This document shows, piece by piece, positions 24,393-34,383 of a DNA stretch of 64,000 nucleotides (position 1 is its first letter; every line of letters starts with the position of its first letter). The notes under the pieces are model-generated. The model ran no database searches and had not been told where the DNA came from. It saw only the letters and a program-made list of their open reading frames with translations. Location of the stretch: the NCBI RefSeq assembly GCF_958298935.1, contig NC_084923.1, forward strand, positions 37,106,501 through 37,170,500. Reading direction: 5' to 3'. Source of the DNA: Phragmites australis. Lineage: Eukaryota; Streptophyta; Magnoliopsida; Poales; Poaceae. The translations under genes were made by a program, and so were the position numbers.

Positions 24393-24395
24393 CGC
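24300..24395. repeat. Microsatellite (ATAC)n / (TA)n / (AC)n
   Basis: A run of about 15 tetranucleotide atac units interrupted by acaaac is followed by an uninterrupted TA run and a short AC run. It is likely polymorphic in length. Confidence 0.95.
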
Positions 24396-24696
24396 TCCAT
24401 TCAATCAAATAAGTATTTTTTGGACTTACATGGAATCAAATTATTTATACTTGAACAACAATGCCATTTTGAGTATTGAGGTTGAACGTTTGAACACCTT
24501 GATCACTAGCTAGCTTCATAATGTTATAGCTTTGTTATGTTCTACACATAAAAATAAAAATTAGCTGTGAAAGTTGCGTTTTGAACTATCACACCAGTGC
24601 CAAGGACGATTATCTTTTTGGGTGACCGGAGGAAGTAAATGATGATCTCGAGTTTTGCTGATTGAGTTCGAGTATTGATATGGCTGAGGCTACAAG

Positions 24697-24870
24697 CACT
24701 ACCACAGAACGTATCTTCTGTGAGGATGACAAATTTTCGTGAGAGGGATTAAAAACCCTTCTAAAAAGCATGTATTTTCGTGACAGATAGCGTTAAACCC
24801 CCATGAAAATGCCTTTTCACGGTAGGACAACAGTATACTCCCAGAAAAATTGGCTTCCCGCTCATAAGTC
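24697..24870 (+). repeat. 5' terminal and subterminal repeats of the second CACTA element
   Basis: Starting from CACTACCACAGAACG, short motifs such as attttcgtgagaggg, tattttcgtgacag and ccttttcacggtagg are spaced every 30-50 bp in both orientations. Confidence 0.75.
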
Positions 24871-25014
24871 TCCATTGGCACTGTGCATGGGCCTGAAAAC
24901 ACTATTTTTTTGTTTCAGCATCGCGCGTTGAACTTGCACCACCCTGGTCCTCTCCCTATTTTTTAAACCACCCTAGTCCTCTCTCTAAAAAAATCAGCCT
25001 TTGCCCCCAAACGC

Positions 25015-25245
25015 GACCCACCACGACCCCCGCCGCCGCCTCTCCAACCTTCGCCCCCAAACGCGCGCTTCAACCCCCCTCCGTCCACCTACCAAATTCG
25101 CACCGCCCCCATCCAATTCGAGCCTCTGGCGCCGTTGCCGGTCCAAATCCATCCTCGTGGCATCCTCAATTCTGTCAAATATGTCGAGTTGTGCCCCTAA
25201 ATCCATCGCCTCCTCTTGATCTCCTTCGGTTCATCACTGCATCAA
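25015..25245 (+). repeat. Left copy of a 230-bp duplication flanking the retrotransposon
   Basis: This CT-rich leader-like segment (ccaaccttcgcccccaaacg, later gatctccttcggttcatcac) is repeated imperfectly at 39,161-39,392 on the other side of the retrotransposon. With the insertion removed, the copies lie about 17 bp apart, so the CACTA element already contained a tandem duplication. Confidence 0.85.
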
Positions 25246-25447
25246 CAAATTCACACATGAAACTGTCGGTGTATTCAGAACCAGGGGTCCCTAAGTCCCG
25301 AGACCAGGCCGGCCATCTACCACATGTCACCACCCTGCAAGATAAGAAGAAGCTAAGTCCCGGGAGAAGGTGCTCGGGGCCGCCGCCTCTGGTTCCCGAG
25401 CACCCTAGTTCCCCGATGATCCGCAGAGCCCAAATACCAAGAAGGAA

Positions 25448-25739
25448 GTGCTCGGGAGAGAGTACTCGGGGCTGCACGTGGCAGCCCCCGAGGACTCGGT
25501 GCCCCGAAGGTCCCACCGAAGTGCTCGGGAGAGAGTGCTCGGGGCTGCACGTGGCAGCCCCCGAGGACTCGGTGCCCCGAAGGTCCCACCGAAGTGCTCG
25601 GGAGAGAGTGCTCGGGGCTGCACGTGGCAGCCCCCGAGGACTCGGTGCCCCGAAGGTCCCACCGAAGTGCTCGGGAGAGAGTGCTCGGGGCTGCACGTGG
25701 CAGCCCCCGAGGACTCGGTTCCCCGAAGGTTCGCGCAAG
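25448..25739 (+). repeat. Four 73-bp tandem units in the 5' LTR, each with a G-box hairpin
   Basis: Units start at 25,448, 25,521, 25,594 and 25,667. Each contains ctcggggctgc-acgtg-gcagcccccgag, a near-perfect inverted repeat whose loop region carries CACGTGGC, a G-box/ABRE core. The array lies upstream of the LTR TATA box, as an enhancer would. Confidence 0.9.
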
Positions 25740-26223
25740 ATCATTCGACGACCCGAAGGGTCCCGTCGTCAGGGTGTCATCCAGTCAAAGGCCCAATGCC
25801 GCATTTAATAGGCACGCGCGGCCTGACATCCTGACATCCTGACATTCTCAGCTGCCCACGCCCCAGTGTCAGACCCTGCCATGCACTGGCGGGAGGGGGG
25901 GCGTGGGTCCATTAAATGCACGGGTCCCGTCCCGTTTCATCCAGGTGCCTCGGGATAACGTTGCCAAGATCGAAGTGCTCCGTCTGCCACCCTGCCATGG
26001 CGGAAGAACAAGACAGGGTGGGCGCCCCGGACACATCTGAGGCTGCCCGATGGGCCCCCTTTATGGCACCCGAGGGCTTCCACAGTGGCAGGTGGTCGGA
26101 TGCGCGCCGCATTTCTCCACCGCCCCTGTCACTTAGTCGAGATAAAATGATTACGCCTTTCTCCGTGGCACCTTGGCATTCGCATCCCCTCTTTCCCATT
26201 CAGGATATGTTGAGGTCGGCGCG

Positions 26224-26232
26224 CCTATAAAA
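26224..26232 (+). promoter_or_regulatory. TATA box of the 5' LTR
   Basis: The sequence ctataaaag sits about 430 bp before the LTR end and downstream of the repeat array. The same site is present in the 3' LTR at about 38,725. It is the likely start of the genomic RNA. Confidence 0.75.
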
Positions 26233-26660
26233 GGAAAGGATGGAGAACACTAAAAAAGAGAGGACCCCCCGACGAACAAGACCAAAGAAACCGAAAGTGT
26301 GTGAAGAAGAGGACGCAGACGCTCGAACCAGCTCAAGCCAAGCTAGAACACGAGAGCCTCAAGCTCTTTGTAAACGGCTCTCCCCTTAGAACCAGATACA
26401 TCCTTGAAGAATTCCCTTCAAGGATAAATATAGCGCTCACACAGGAGTAGGGTGTTACGCCTCCGTGCGGCCCGAACTTGTCTAAACCCCGGTGCACCCA
26501 TCTTTTCCTCGCATTAGGGCAATCATCTCCCGCCAGCCATCGCATTTGTTTCCGTTCCCGCTTATTTCCCAAACAAGCTTTTCCAGGATCATCCCCCCGG
26601 CCGAATCTCTAAAAAGGGGTCTCTCGGGATCCCTGCGACAGGAGTTCACCCTCCGACAGC

Positions 26661-26679
26661 TGGCGCGCCAGGTAGGGGG
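26661..26679 (+). other. Primer binding site
   Basis: tggcgcgccaggtaggggg begins 2 bp after the 5' LTR, the expected place for a tRNA primer site. This form is common in grass Tat elements; I did not assign the tRNA. Confidence 0.75.
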
Positions 26680-26724
26680 GAATATCCCTGGATTGTTTGT
26701 TTCACTTTTTTTTCCCAGGAAAAG

Positions 26725-29700
26725 ATGGCCGGCGGGCACCGTCTCCAGCGTTCCGGCTCCACTTCCAGTGACGGAGCGCTGCCCGATGCCCGAGAGAGCC
26801 CCATCGCTGCTGCGTACCAGCGGCAGCCGCCATCCACGTGCGCGGTTTTTCCCGCTCAAGGGGATCAAGGCGCTGGGCCCAGCCGGGCCGCCGCCGCCGC
26901 TGCCGACGTACCTTCCGACCCCCAGCAGGTGGTCGGATCCCCGGCCGCTAGGTCCGCCTTTGGACCACGTTGGGTGCCGCCTCGGCGCAGGCTCGCTTTC
27001 AGCGAGGCCAGCCCAGGGAGCGCGCTGCTTGCAGCACATGCTCTCCTCAGGCACCCGCCCGTTCAGGCCACGCCAAACACTCCGGAAGGCCAGTGGATAC
27101 AAGATGTCGTCGCTTTGGTCGGCACTGCTCGTCGCCAGGTGCAGGCCGGGAGTCCTCGCGCCACTTCTCAGCATGGTGCCGCCAGAGCCGGCTCCTCAAC
27201 GGGCAACACCCGCACAGGCCGAGGGGTCTCCAGGCGGAGCGCCGTCCCCCTGGCCGTGTCTGAAGCCCGGGACCTTCGTTTACATCTTGATGAGCGGAGG
27301 GGCCACGAGGATGCCCGAGTTACTCTCGAACGTCAGCGGGAGACCCGGCAGGGGGTTGGGGCAGAGGACCAGGCTTCCTCTCTCCCTGCCCGCGGCCACC
27401 GGGGATCCCCGGCTCGCCGCTTCTCGCCACCGAGGACCCCCGCTCGCGCTGCGGGGTACGGCACCGGTTGCCGTGCCTTCACCACCGAGCTCCGCCGGGT
27501 TAGGTGGCCTTCCAAGTTCCGCCCCGAGCTGCCGGAGAAGTACGATGGGTCCATCGACCCCGTCGAGTTCCTCCAGATCTACACGACGGCCGTCCAAGCG
27601 GCCGGAGGCAGCGAAAAGGTGATGGTAAACTATTTTCATGTTGCCTTGAGGGGTTCCGCCCGCTCTTGGCTTATGAACTTACCCCCAGGGTCTATCGGCT
27701 CCTGGGATGACCTGTGCCACCAGTTCGTGGCCAACTTTCAGGGCACGTTTACGCGTCCCGGTTTGGAGTGCGACCTCCACGCCGTCCAGCAACAGGAAGG
27801 GGAGACGCTACGGCGATTTATACAGCGTTTCAGCCAGGTTCGCAACACTATTCCGTGAGTGGCCCCCCATGCTGTTATTGTTGCTTTCCGGTAGGGCGTC
27901 CGTGATGAGCGGATGCTCGAGAAGCTAGGTACGCACGAGATCGAGACCACAGCGGAACTCTTCGCACTGGCCGATAAGTGCGCCAAGGCTGCGGAGGCCA
28001 GGGCGTGGCATGCTCCTCACCCCGCTCCCGACCAGCCAAGTTCTTCCCGCTCTGATAAGCGGGAAAAGAAAAAGAGAAGGAAGCGCGAGGCCGCTCCCGT
28101 CGAGCCAGCTCAAGTCCCCGCTCACAGGGTGCCGCAAGAGCCCGATCACCGGCAAGAGCGTCGGCCGGGTGTCGATCGGCGCCCCGTCAGGGCCCCTGCT
28201 CGGGCTCCTCCTCGGGCCTCTGTGCCCGCGAGGGCCCCGGCACCGGCTAGGGCGCCAGCTCCAGCAAGAGCCCCGGCCCCTGGCCGAGCTCCTGTTCCAG
28301 CAAGGGCCCCCGCTCCCGCAGGGCCCGAGCCAGGAAAATGGTGTCCCATACACCTGACCAAATGCCACGACCTCACGGAGTGTCGTACGGTCAAAGGACT
28401 CGTGGAGCAGCGCCAGAGGGAGCGCGACGAGTCCCGCGGAGCAGGCGATACCGAGGTCGTCCCCAACAACGCTGAGCTCGGCTTCCAGGAGCCCGAGCAT
28501 GCGGTCGCCTTCATCGACGAGGGCGCTTACACACCCTGCTCGCGCCGTGGAATCAAGGTCATGCGGCGCGAAGTGTGCTCGGCAACCCCGAGCGAGGAGG
28601 CCACAAGACCCCTGAGGTGGTCGGATGCTCCGATCACGTTCAGCATGGCTGATCACCCCGCCAGTACTGCAGTCGTGGGACGGCTACCTCTGGTAGTGTC
28701 TCCCACTATCTGCAATGTTAAGGTCGGCAGAGTGCTGATCGACGGTGGTGCCGGCCTCAACCTCCTTTCCAAAGAGGCTTTTGAGAAGCTGCAAGTATCT
28801 TCCCGACGCCTAAAGCCGTCGCTCCCCTTCTGTGGAGTAACCCCCGGGCACTCCCTGCCCCTCGGGTAGGTTGAGTTGCCTGTCACGTTCGGGAGCCGGG
28901 ACAACTTCCGCACGGAGTGCGTCCTCTTCGATGTTGCGGAGCTCCCTCTCCCCTACAACGCCATCCTCGGGCGTCCGGCGCTTGCCAAGTTTATGATGGC
29001 CGTGCATTATGCATACCTTACGGTTAAGATGCCCGGCCCCGCAGGCTCTATCTCCGTGATCGCCGACTCCGGCGGCGCCGTCTCCTGCACTGAACAATCA
29101 TACATGGCTCTGGTCTCAGCGCAGGCCGAGGTTGATGGCTCTACAGGGGGCCCGGGACCCTCTTCATCCAGACCCCGACTCGCCACCGACACCTCTGTTC
29201 CAACGAAGGAGGTCGAGGTGGGCGAAGACGCTACCCAGGTTGTCCGTATCGGCAGCGACCTGGGCAGCAAATAGGAAAGCGCGCTCATCGCCTTCCTCCG
29301 GGCTAACGTAGACGTGTTTGCCTGGCAACCGTCCGACATGCCCGGGATCCCTAGGGAGGTGATCGAGCATCATTTGGCCGTGCGTCCGGACGCCCGCCCA
29401 GTGAAGCAGAAGGTCCGGCGGCAGGCGCCAGAGCGCCAGGAGTTTATCCGCGAGCAGGTCCGCAAGCTCCTCGACGCCGGATTCATCCGAGAAGTCCTCC
29501 ACCCCGACTGGCTAGCAAACCCAGTCATCGTCCCGAAGGCCAACGGCAAGCTTCGCATGTGCGTGGACTACACCGACCTTAACAAGGCTTGTCCTAAAGA
29601 TCCTTTCCCCTTACCTCGCATTGATCAAATTATAGATTCAACTGCGGGATGTGATCTTTTATGCTTCCTAGATGCAAACTCTGGGTATCACCAGATTCGC

Positions 29701-32700
29701 ATGGCCGTGGGGGACGAGGAAAAAACTGCTTTTACTACCCCGGTGGGGACTTATTGCTACATGTCAATGCCTTTCGGCCTGCGCAACGCTGGATCCTCTT
29801 TCCAGCGCGCTATTCATATCACTCTTAACTCGCAGGTTGGCCGCAACGTCGAGGCTTACATCGACGATCTCGTGGTCAAAACCCGAGACCGCGCCACCCT
29901 GCTCGAGGACCTTGCCGAGACTTTCAACAGTCTCCGCTCTACCCGCCTCAAGCTCAACCCGGAGAAATGTGTCTTCGGGGTGCCGGCGGGCAAGCTCCTT
30001 GGTTTCTTGGTCTCTGGCCGAGGGATCGAGGTCAATCCAGAGAAGATCCGGGCCATCGAGCAGATGCGACCCCCGGTTCGACTCAAGGAAGTCCAGCGCC
30101 TCGCCGGCTGCATGGCAGCTCTCGGGCGCTTCATCTCCAAGCTCGGGGAGCGAGGGCTCCCCCTCTTCAAGCTTCTGAAGAAATCCGGTCATTTTGACTG
30201 GACGCCGGAGGCCGAGCAGGCCTTCCGCGATTTAAAGAAGTACCTCACTTCGCCACCCGTGTTGGTGGCTCCCTCTCAAGGTGAGCCCCTGCTACTCTAC
30301 GTTTCGGCCACTCCTCAGGTTGTGAGCGTAGTACTGGTGGTGGAGCACGACGAGTGTTCGGGGCCGGGTGCTGGGTCCCAGCTCCCAGAGGCCCCCGACC
30401 ACTCACTTGTCCTCGTGGCTCCCCCTGGGCAAGGGGTCGAACCCGAGCATACTGCTCTTCCCAGCCAAGGCATCGAGCCCGAGTGCCCGGCCAGCCCTGA
30501 CCATACCGCCGACCCTGGGGGCTGTGGCAGCCCCCCGGGTGGGGCCACCATCCGGGCCCGCCGGGTACAGCGACCGGTGTACTTCGTCAGCGAGGTCCTC
30601 CGGGAGGCCAAGACAAGGTATCCCCAGGCGCAGAAGCTACTCTATGCCGTGCTCGTCGCCTCCCGGAAGCTGCGCCACTACTTCCAGGCGCACAAGATTT
30701 CGGTGGTTACCACTTATCCACTGGGACCCATTCTCCGGAACCGGGAGGGCACCGGGCGCGTTGTCAAATGGGCGGTCGAGCTGGCGGAGTTCGACTTACA
30801 CTTCGTCTGTCGCCAGGCAATCAAAAGCCAGGCACTCTCCGACTTCTTGGCAGAGTGGACGCACGTCCCCTGCGTCGTCCCAGAAGAGATCGCTACCTAT
30901 CCCGGGCGCGACACGCCCGGGTACTGGGTTATGCACTTCGATGGCTCCCTCTCGCTGAAAGGCGCAGGGGCCGGAGTTGTTCTCACCTCCCCAACGGGTG
31001 AAGAGCTCCGGTACGTCGTACAGTTGCAGTTCCGCGCATCCAACAACATGGCGGAGTATGAAGGTCTCATCGCCGGCCTCCGGGCTGCGGTGGGGCTCGG
31101 GATTCGTCGCCTCCTGGTCAAAGGGGACTCCCAACTGGTCGTCAACCAGGTATCCAAGGAGTACCAGTGCACGGATCCTCAAATGGCGGCGTACGTAGCT
31201 GCAGTCAGGAAGCTCGAGAGACGCTTCGACGGCCTCGAATTGCGGTATATCCCTCGCCGCGACAATGCTCCGGCCGACGAGCTCTCTCGCCTGGCCTCCT
31301 CACGTGCGCGCGTCCCTGCCGGAGTCTTTGAAGAAAGACTCGCATGGCCTTCCGTCCTGCCTGCCGAACAGGATGAAGGGGAAACCTCGAACTCAATTCA
31401 GGGGACCCCGGCGGTGCCCTCAGTGGGAAGCCCCGTCAGGGCGCCGCCGTCCGGCGAGTGCGCTGTGCTCGCCGAATGTTCTCAAGATGCCTCGTGGATG
31501 TCTGACATCCGAGGGTACTTGAAAGAAAAGTTCCTACCCGAGGATGAGGCGTCTGCCGAAAGGGTTGCTCGGCAGTCCAAACGCTATGCCATGGTAGATG
31601 GGGATCTCTACCGACGTAGCGCAGGAGGTGTCCTCCTGAAATGCATCTCTCGGGCAGAAGGCGGCGATCTTCTCGCTGAGGTCCACGAGGGCGAGTGCGG
31701 TGGCCATTCATCGTTCCGCACGCTGGTCGGGAAAGCCTTCCGGCAAGGTTTCTACTGGCCTACAGCCCTCCAGGATGCTTTCGAGCTGGTTCGGCGCTGC
31801 AGGGCGTGCCAGTTCCATGCAAAGCAGATTCACCAGCCAGCTCAGGCTCTCCATACCATTCCCCTGTCATGGCCTTTCGCGGTCTGGGGTTTGGACATTC
31901 TGGGTCCATTCCCCCGAGCAGTCGGGGGCTATGCATACCTATATGTCGCTATCAACAAATTCACCAAGTGGCCGGAGGTGGTCCCAGTCGTCAAGGTGAC
32001 CAAAAACACGGCGCTCCAGTTTATCCGCGGCATCACCAGCCGCTTCGGTGTCCCCAATCGGATCATCACCGACAACGGCACCCAGTTCACTAGTGCCTTG
32101 TTCGGGGACTATTGCGAAGATCTCGGCATCAAGCTTTGCTTCGCTTCCGTCGCTCATCCTCGGAGTAACGGGCAGGTCGAGCGCGCCAATGCAGAGATAC
32201 TGAAGGGCCTCAAAACCCGGACCTATAACGTGCTCGCTAAGCACGGGAAGGGATGGGTAGACGAGCTGCCAGCTGTGCTGTGGGCCAATCGGACTACGCC
32301 AAGCCGCGCCACCGGGGAGACTCCGTTCTTCCTCGTCTATGGCGCCGAAGCAGTCCTCCCCTCCGAGCTCACTCTGGGCTCCCCTCGAGTGCATGCATAC
32401 TCCGAGGGTGAGCAGGAACATCAAAGGCGCGACGACGTGGACTACCTGGAAGAGCGCCGCCGGCGTGCTGCTGTCCGGGCGGCTCGGTACCAGCAGAGTC
32501 TGCGGCGTTATCATCTGCGCCATGTCCGGGCCTGGTCTCTCGAGGTGGGGGACCTAGTTCTCCGACGCATCCAGTCGCGCGAAGGAATGAATAAGTTGTC
32601 CCCTGTGTGGGAAGGTCCCTTCACCGTGATCGCGGTCCCCCGGGCAGGTTCTTTCAGGTTGGCGACGGAGGAAGGACAGCCACTCCCGAATCCGTGGAAC

Positions 32701-32730
32701 ATCGAGCATCTCCGACGCTTCTACCCGTAG
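26725..32730 (+). pseudogene. gag-pol polyprotein, one 2,001-codon frame with four nonsense codons
   Basis: A single frame from ATG at 26,725 to TAG at 32,728 is interrupted only at 27,856 (TGA), 27,892, 28,867 and 29,272 (TAG). Order: alanine/proline-rich N-terminus; gag core (residues about 260-380); a PARAPAPARAP-type repeat; a CxxH...HxxxxC finger (about 540); protease VLIDGGAGLNLL (about 670); reverse transcriptase with YIDDLVVK (about 1,045); RNase H with a 68-residue Pro/Glu-rich insert (about 1,210-1,280); a second, archaeal-like RNase H ([22 protein letters not shown]; about 1,400-1,520); integrase with an HHCC finger and D,D,E ([23 protein letters not shown]; about 1,650-1,870). There is no chromodomain. 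The protein would package, copy and integrate the element RNA. Confidence 0.95.
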
Positions 32731-34383
32731 ATGGTCGTGCTCGCGGCTCAGGTCAGCAAGGCCGGGGGTTTCTCCCCGCCCGAGCAGTCTGAAGGCTTCG
32801 CCCCGTGGGGTAAGTCGTTGTCGCCCAACCTTGTAAATATTGCACATTAAGTATTTCAATAAGCAATCGCTATGTCAAAATACTTTTTCTGGATTCCGTA
32901 TGTTTAATCTGTCTGGTGAGGAGCTCGGTTGTGCGAGAAAAAGTTCGCCCTCTCTCTTTCCCCGCTGACAAAAGAATCCCGATCGGTATGCATGTGAGCA
33001 GTCGCTGCTGACTTACGTCCGCCATGGTAGGCTGTGGTGTTCGGTGTCGTGACAGGCTCCCGAGCACTACCGAGTTTCGGGGTGCTCCGGGTAATCCCAT
33101 CGCTCGAGCTGCTCGAGTAGTCCGGAGCTCGGGCCCCCGGAGCGGGCTGTCGGTGCTCGGTCTGGTCTGTCATACCCGGGCACCACCAAACCATAGGACC
33201 TCTGGGTTATGCCTCTGACCGCTCTTGTCCGCCGGTTTGGGTATTCGAGAGGTCTCGGGTCGAAAACGAGAGCAGTCTATAGCAAGTACCGCACTGACAG
33301 AGCGCACCAGACAAAGAAATCCTTTTTTTTCTCTTAAGTCACAGGCTGGCGATCACGAGCAGCTCGGCCGCGAGGGCTTCAATGCCCCGGTCTCTGGTCG
33401 GCTCCAGGGTCCCCGGGCGGTCCTACCACTTAGGCATGGGTGGTCGAGATCACCCGACCCTGGGAGCCTCGTATGCCTCTGGGCACTCGGGCGCTCCGTT
33501 AAAAGAATCGAGTCCCCGGGCACCCGAGCTCGGAAGCACATCCCTCCTGGATCGATGAGCCGGAAGGCCGACAGCTGTCCGGTGAGTGGTTATATTCAGA
33601 CAAGTCTGCTTTAAGTAAATTTATGTCCTCGAGTCACTCTCGGGGGCTCTCGCGGTTTAATCTGTTAGGCGAGGTGGCCTCCTCGCACGCAAAACCCTGC
33701 CGCGTGACTACTTTTTCCCAGAACGACAGAACGGTCTGCAGAAAAGAGTAGCGTGCTTGCGATAACGTCTGACCGAAGCCCTTCGTGGTGGTCGTGGTGT
33801 TCGGTCCGCTTTTAAGGACCCCGAGCACTACTGAGTCCTCGGGTGCCCTGGGTAATCCTATCGCTCGAGCTACTCGGGTAGTCCGGAGCTCAGGTCTCGG
33901 GGGCGGGCTGTCAGTGCTCGGCTTGGCCCGTTTAAAGCTCGGGCACCACAGGACCGCGAGGACTCTTGGTCACATTCTCGCCCGCACGCGTCTCCCTTCT
34001 ACTAACTGAGTGGTCGCAAAGTGAAAAAGTGTTCATCAGGCACGGCGTGTTCCGAGCGGGATCGATCCATCTCCCGGGCAAGGAAGTCTGTGTCTTTGTT
34101 CTTAACTTAGGCGATGCGGATTCGCGAGAGCTTGAAGGCCGACTGTGCCAGCAACAGCGATCAAGACAACTTCATCCTCGGGGATGGGAAGGTCGGGAAC
34201 GGCCCGACTGAGTACTCCCCGGGACTTCGAAGTAAAACATCGGAAGAAGCATCGAACACACAGAGAAACTGGAGTTGCGAGCCCAGGGAAAAACAGCCAT
34301 TTAATATTCACAGGATATTTCCAAGGCATTTTCTAAGGGTTCACTCCTACATCTACAACAAAAGAAAAGAGGCTACAAAAGAT
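32731..34383 (+). repeat. Non-coding region with two imperfect 0.75-kb tandem units
   Basis: tttaatctgt recurs at 32,902 and 33,657, and ggtgttcggt at 33,036 and 33,796. The best-preserved part is about 180 bp containing ccgagcactac, cgctcgagct and gtcagtgctcgg-like words. Long repetitive 3' non-coding regions are usual in Tat elements. No gene is seen. Confidence 0.8.

Larger units (their letters stand above)
25264..26658 (+). repeat. 5' LTR, 1,395 bp
   Basis: It runs from TGTCGGTG to CTCCGACA. It contains four tandem 73-bp units (25,448-25,739), a tctataaaagg-like TATA box near 26,226, and a downstream leader. It differs from the 3' LTR mainly by having two fewer 73-bp units. Confidence 0.97.

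Noticed and set aside
25175..25842. Long open frames on both strands in the 5' LTR (and the same in the 3' LTR)
   Set aside because: They arise because 73-bp repeats, which shift frame each unit, happen to lack stops in all frames. The region is LTR enhancer-like sequence, not coding.
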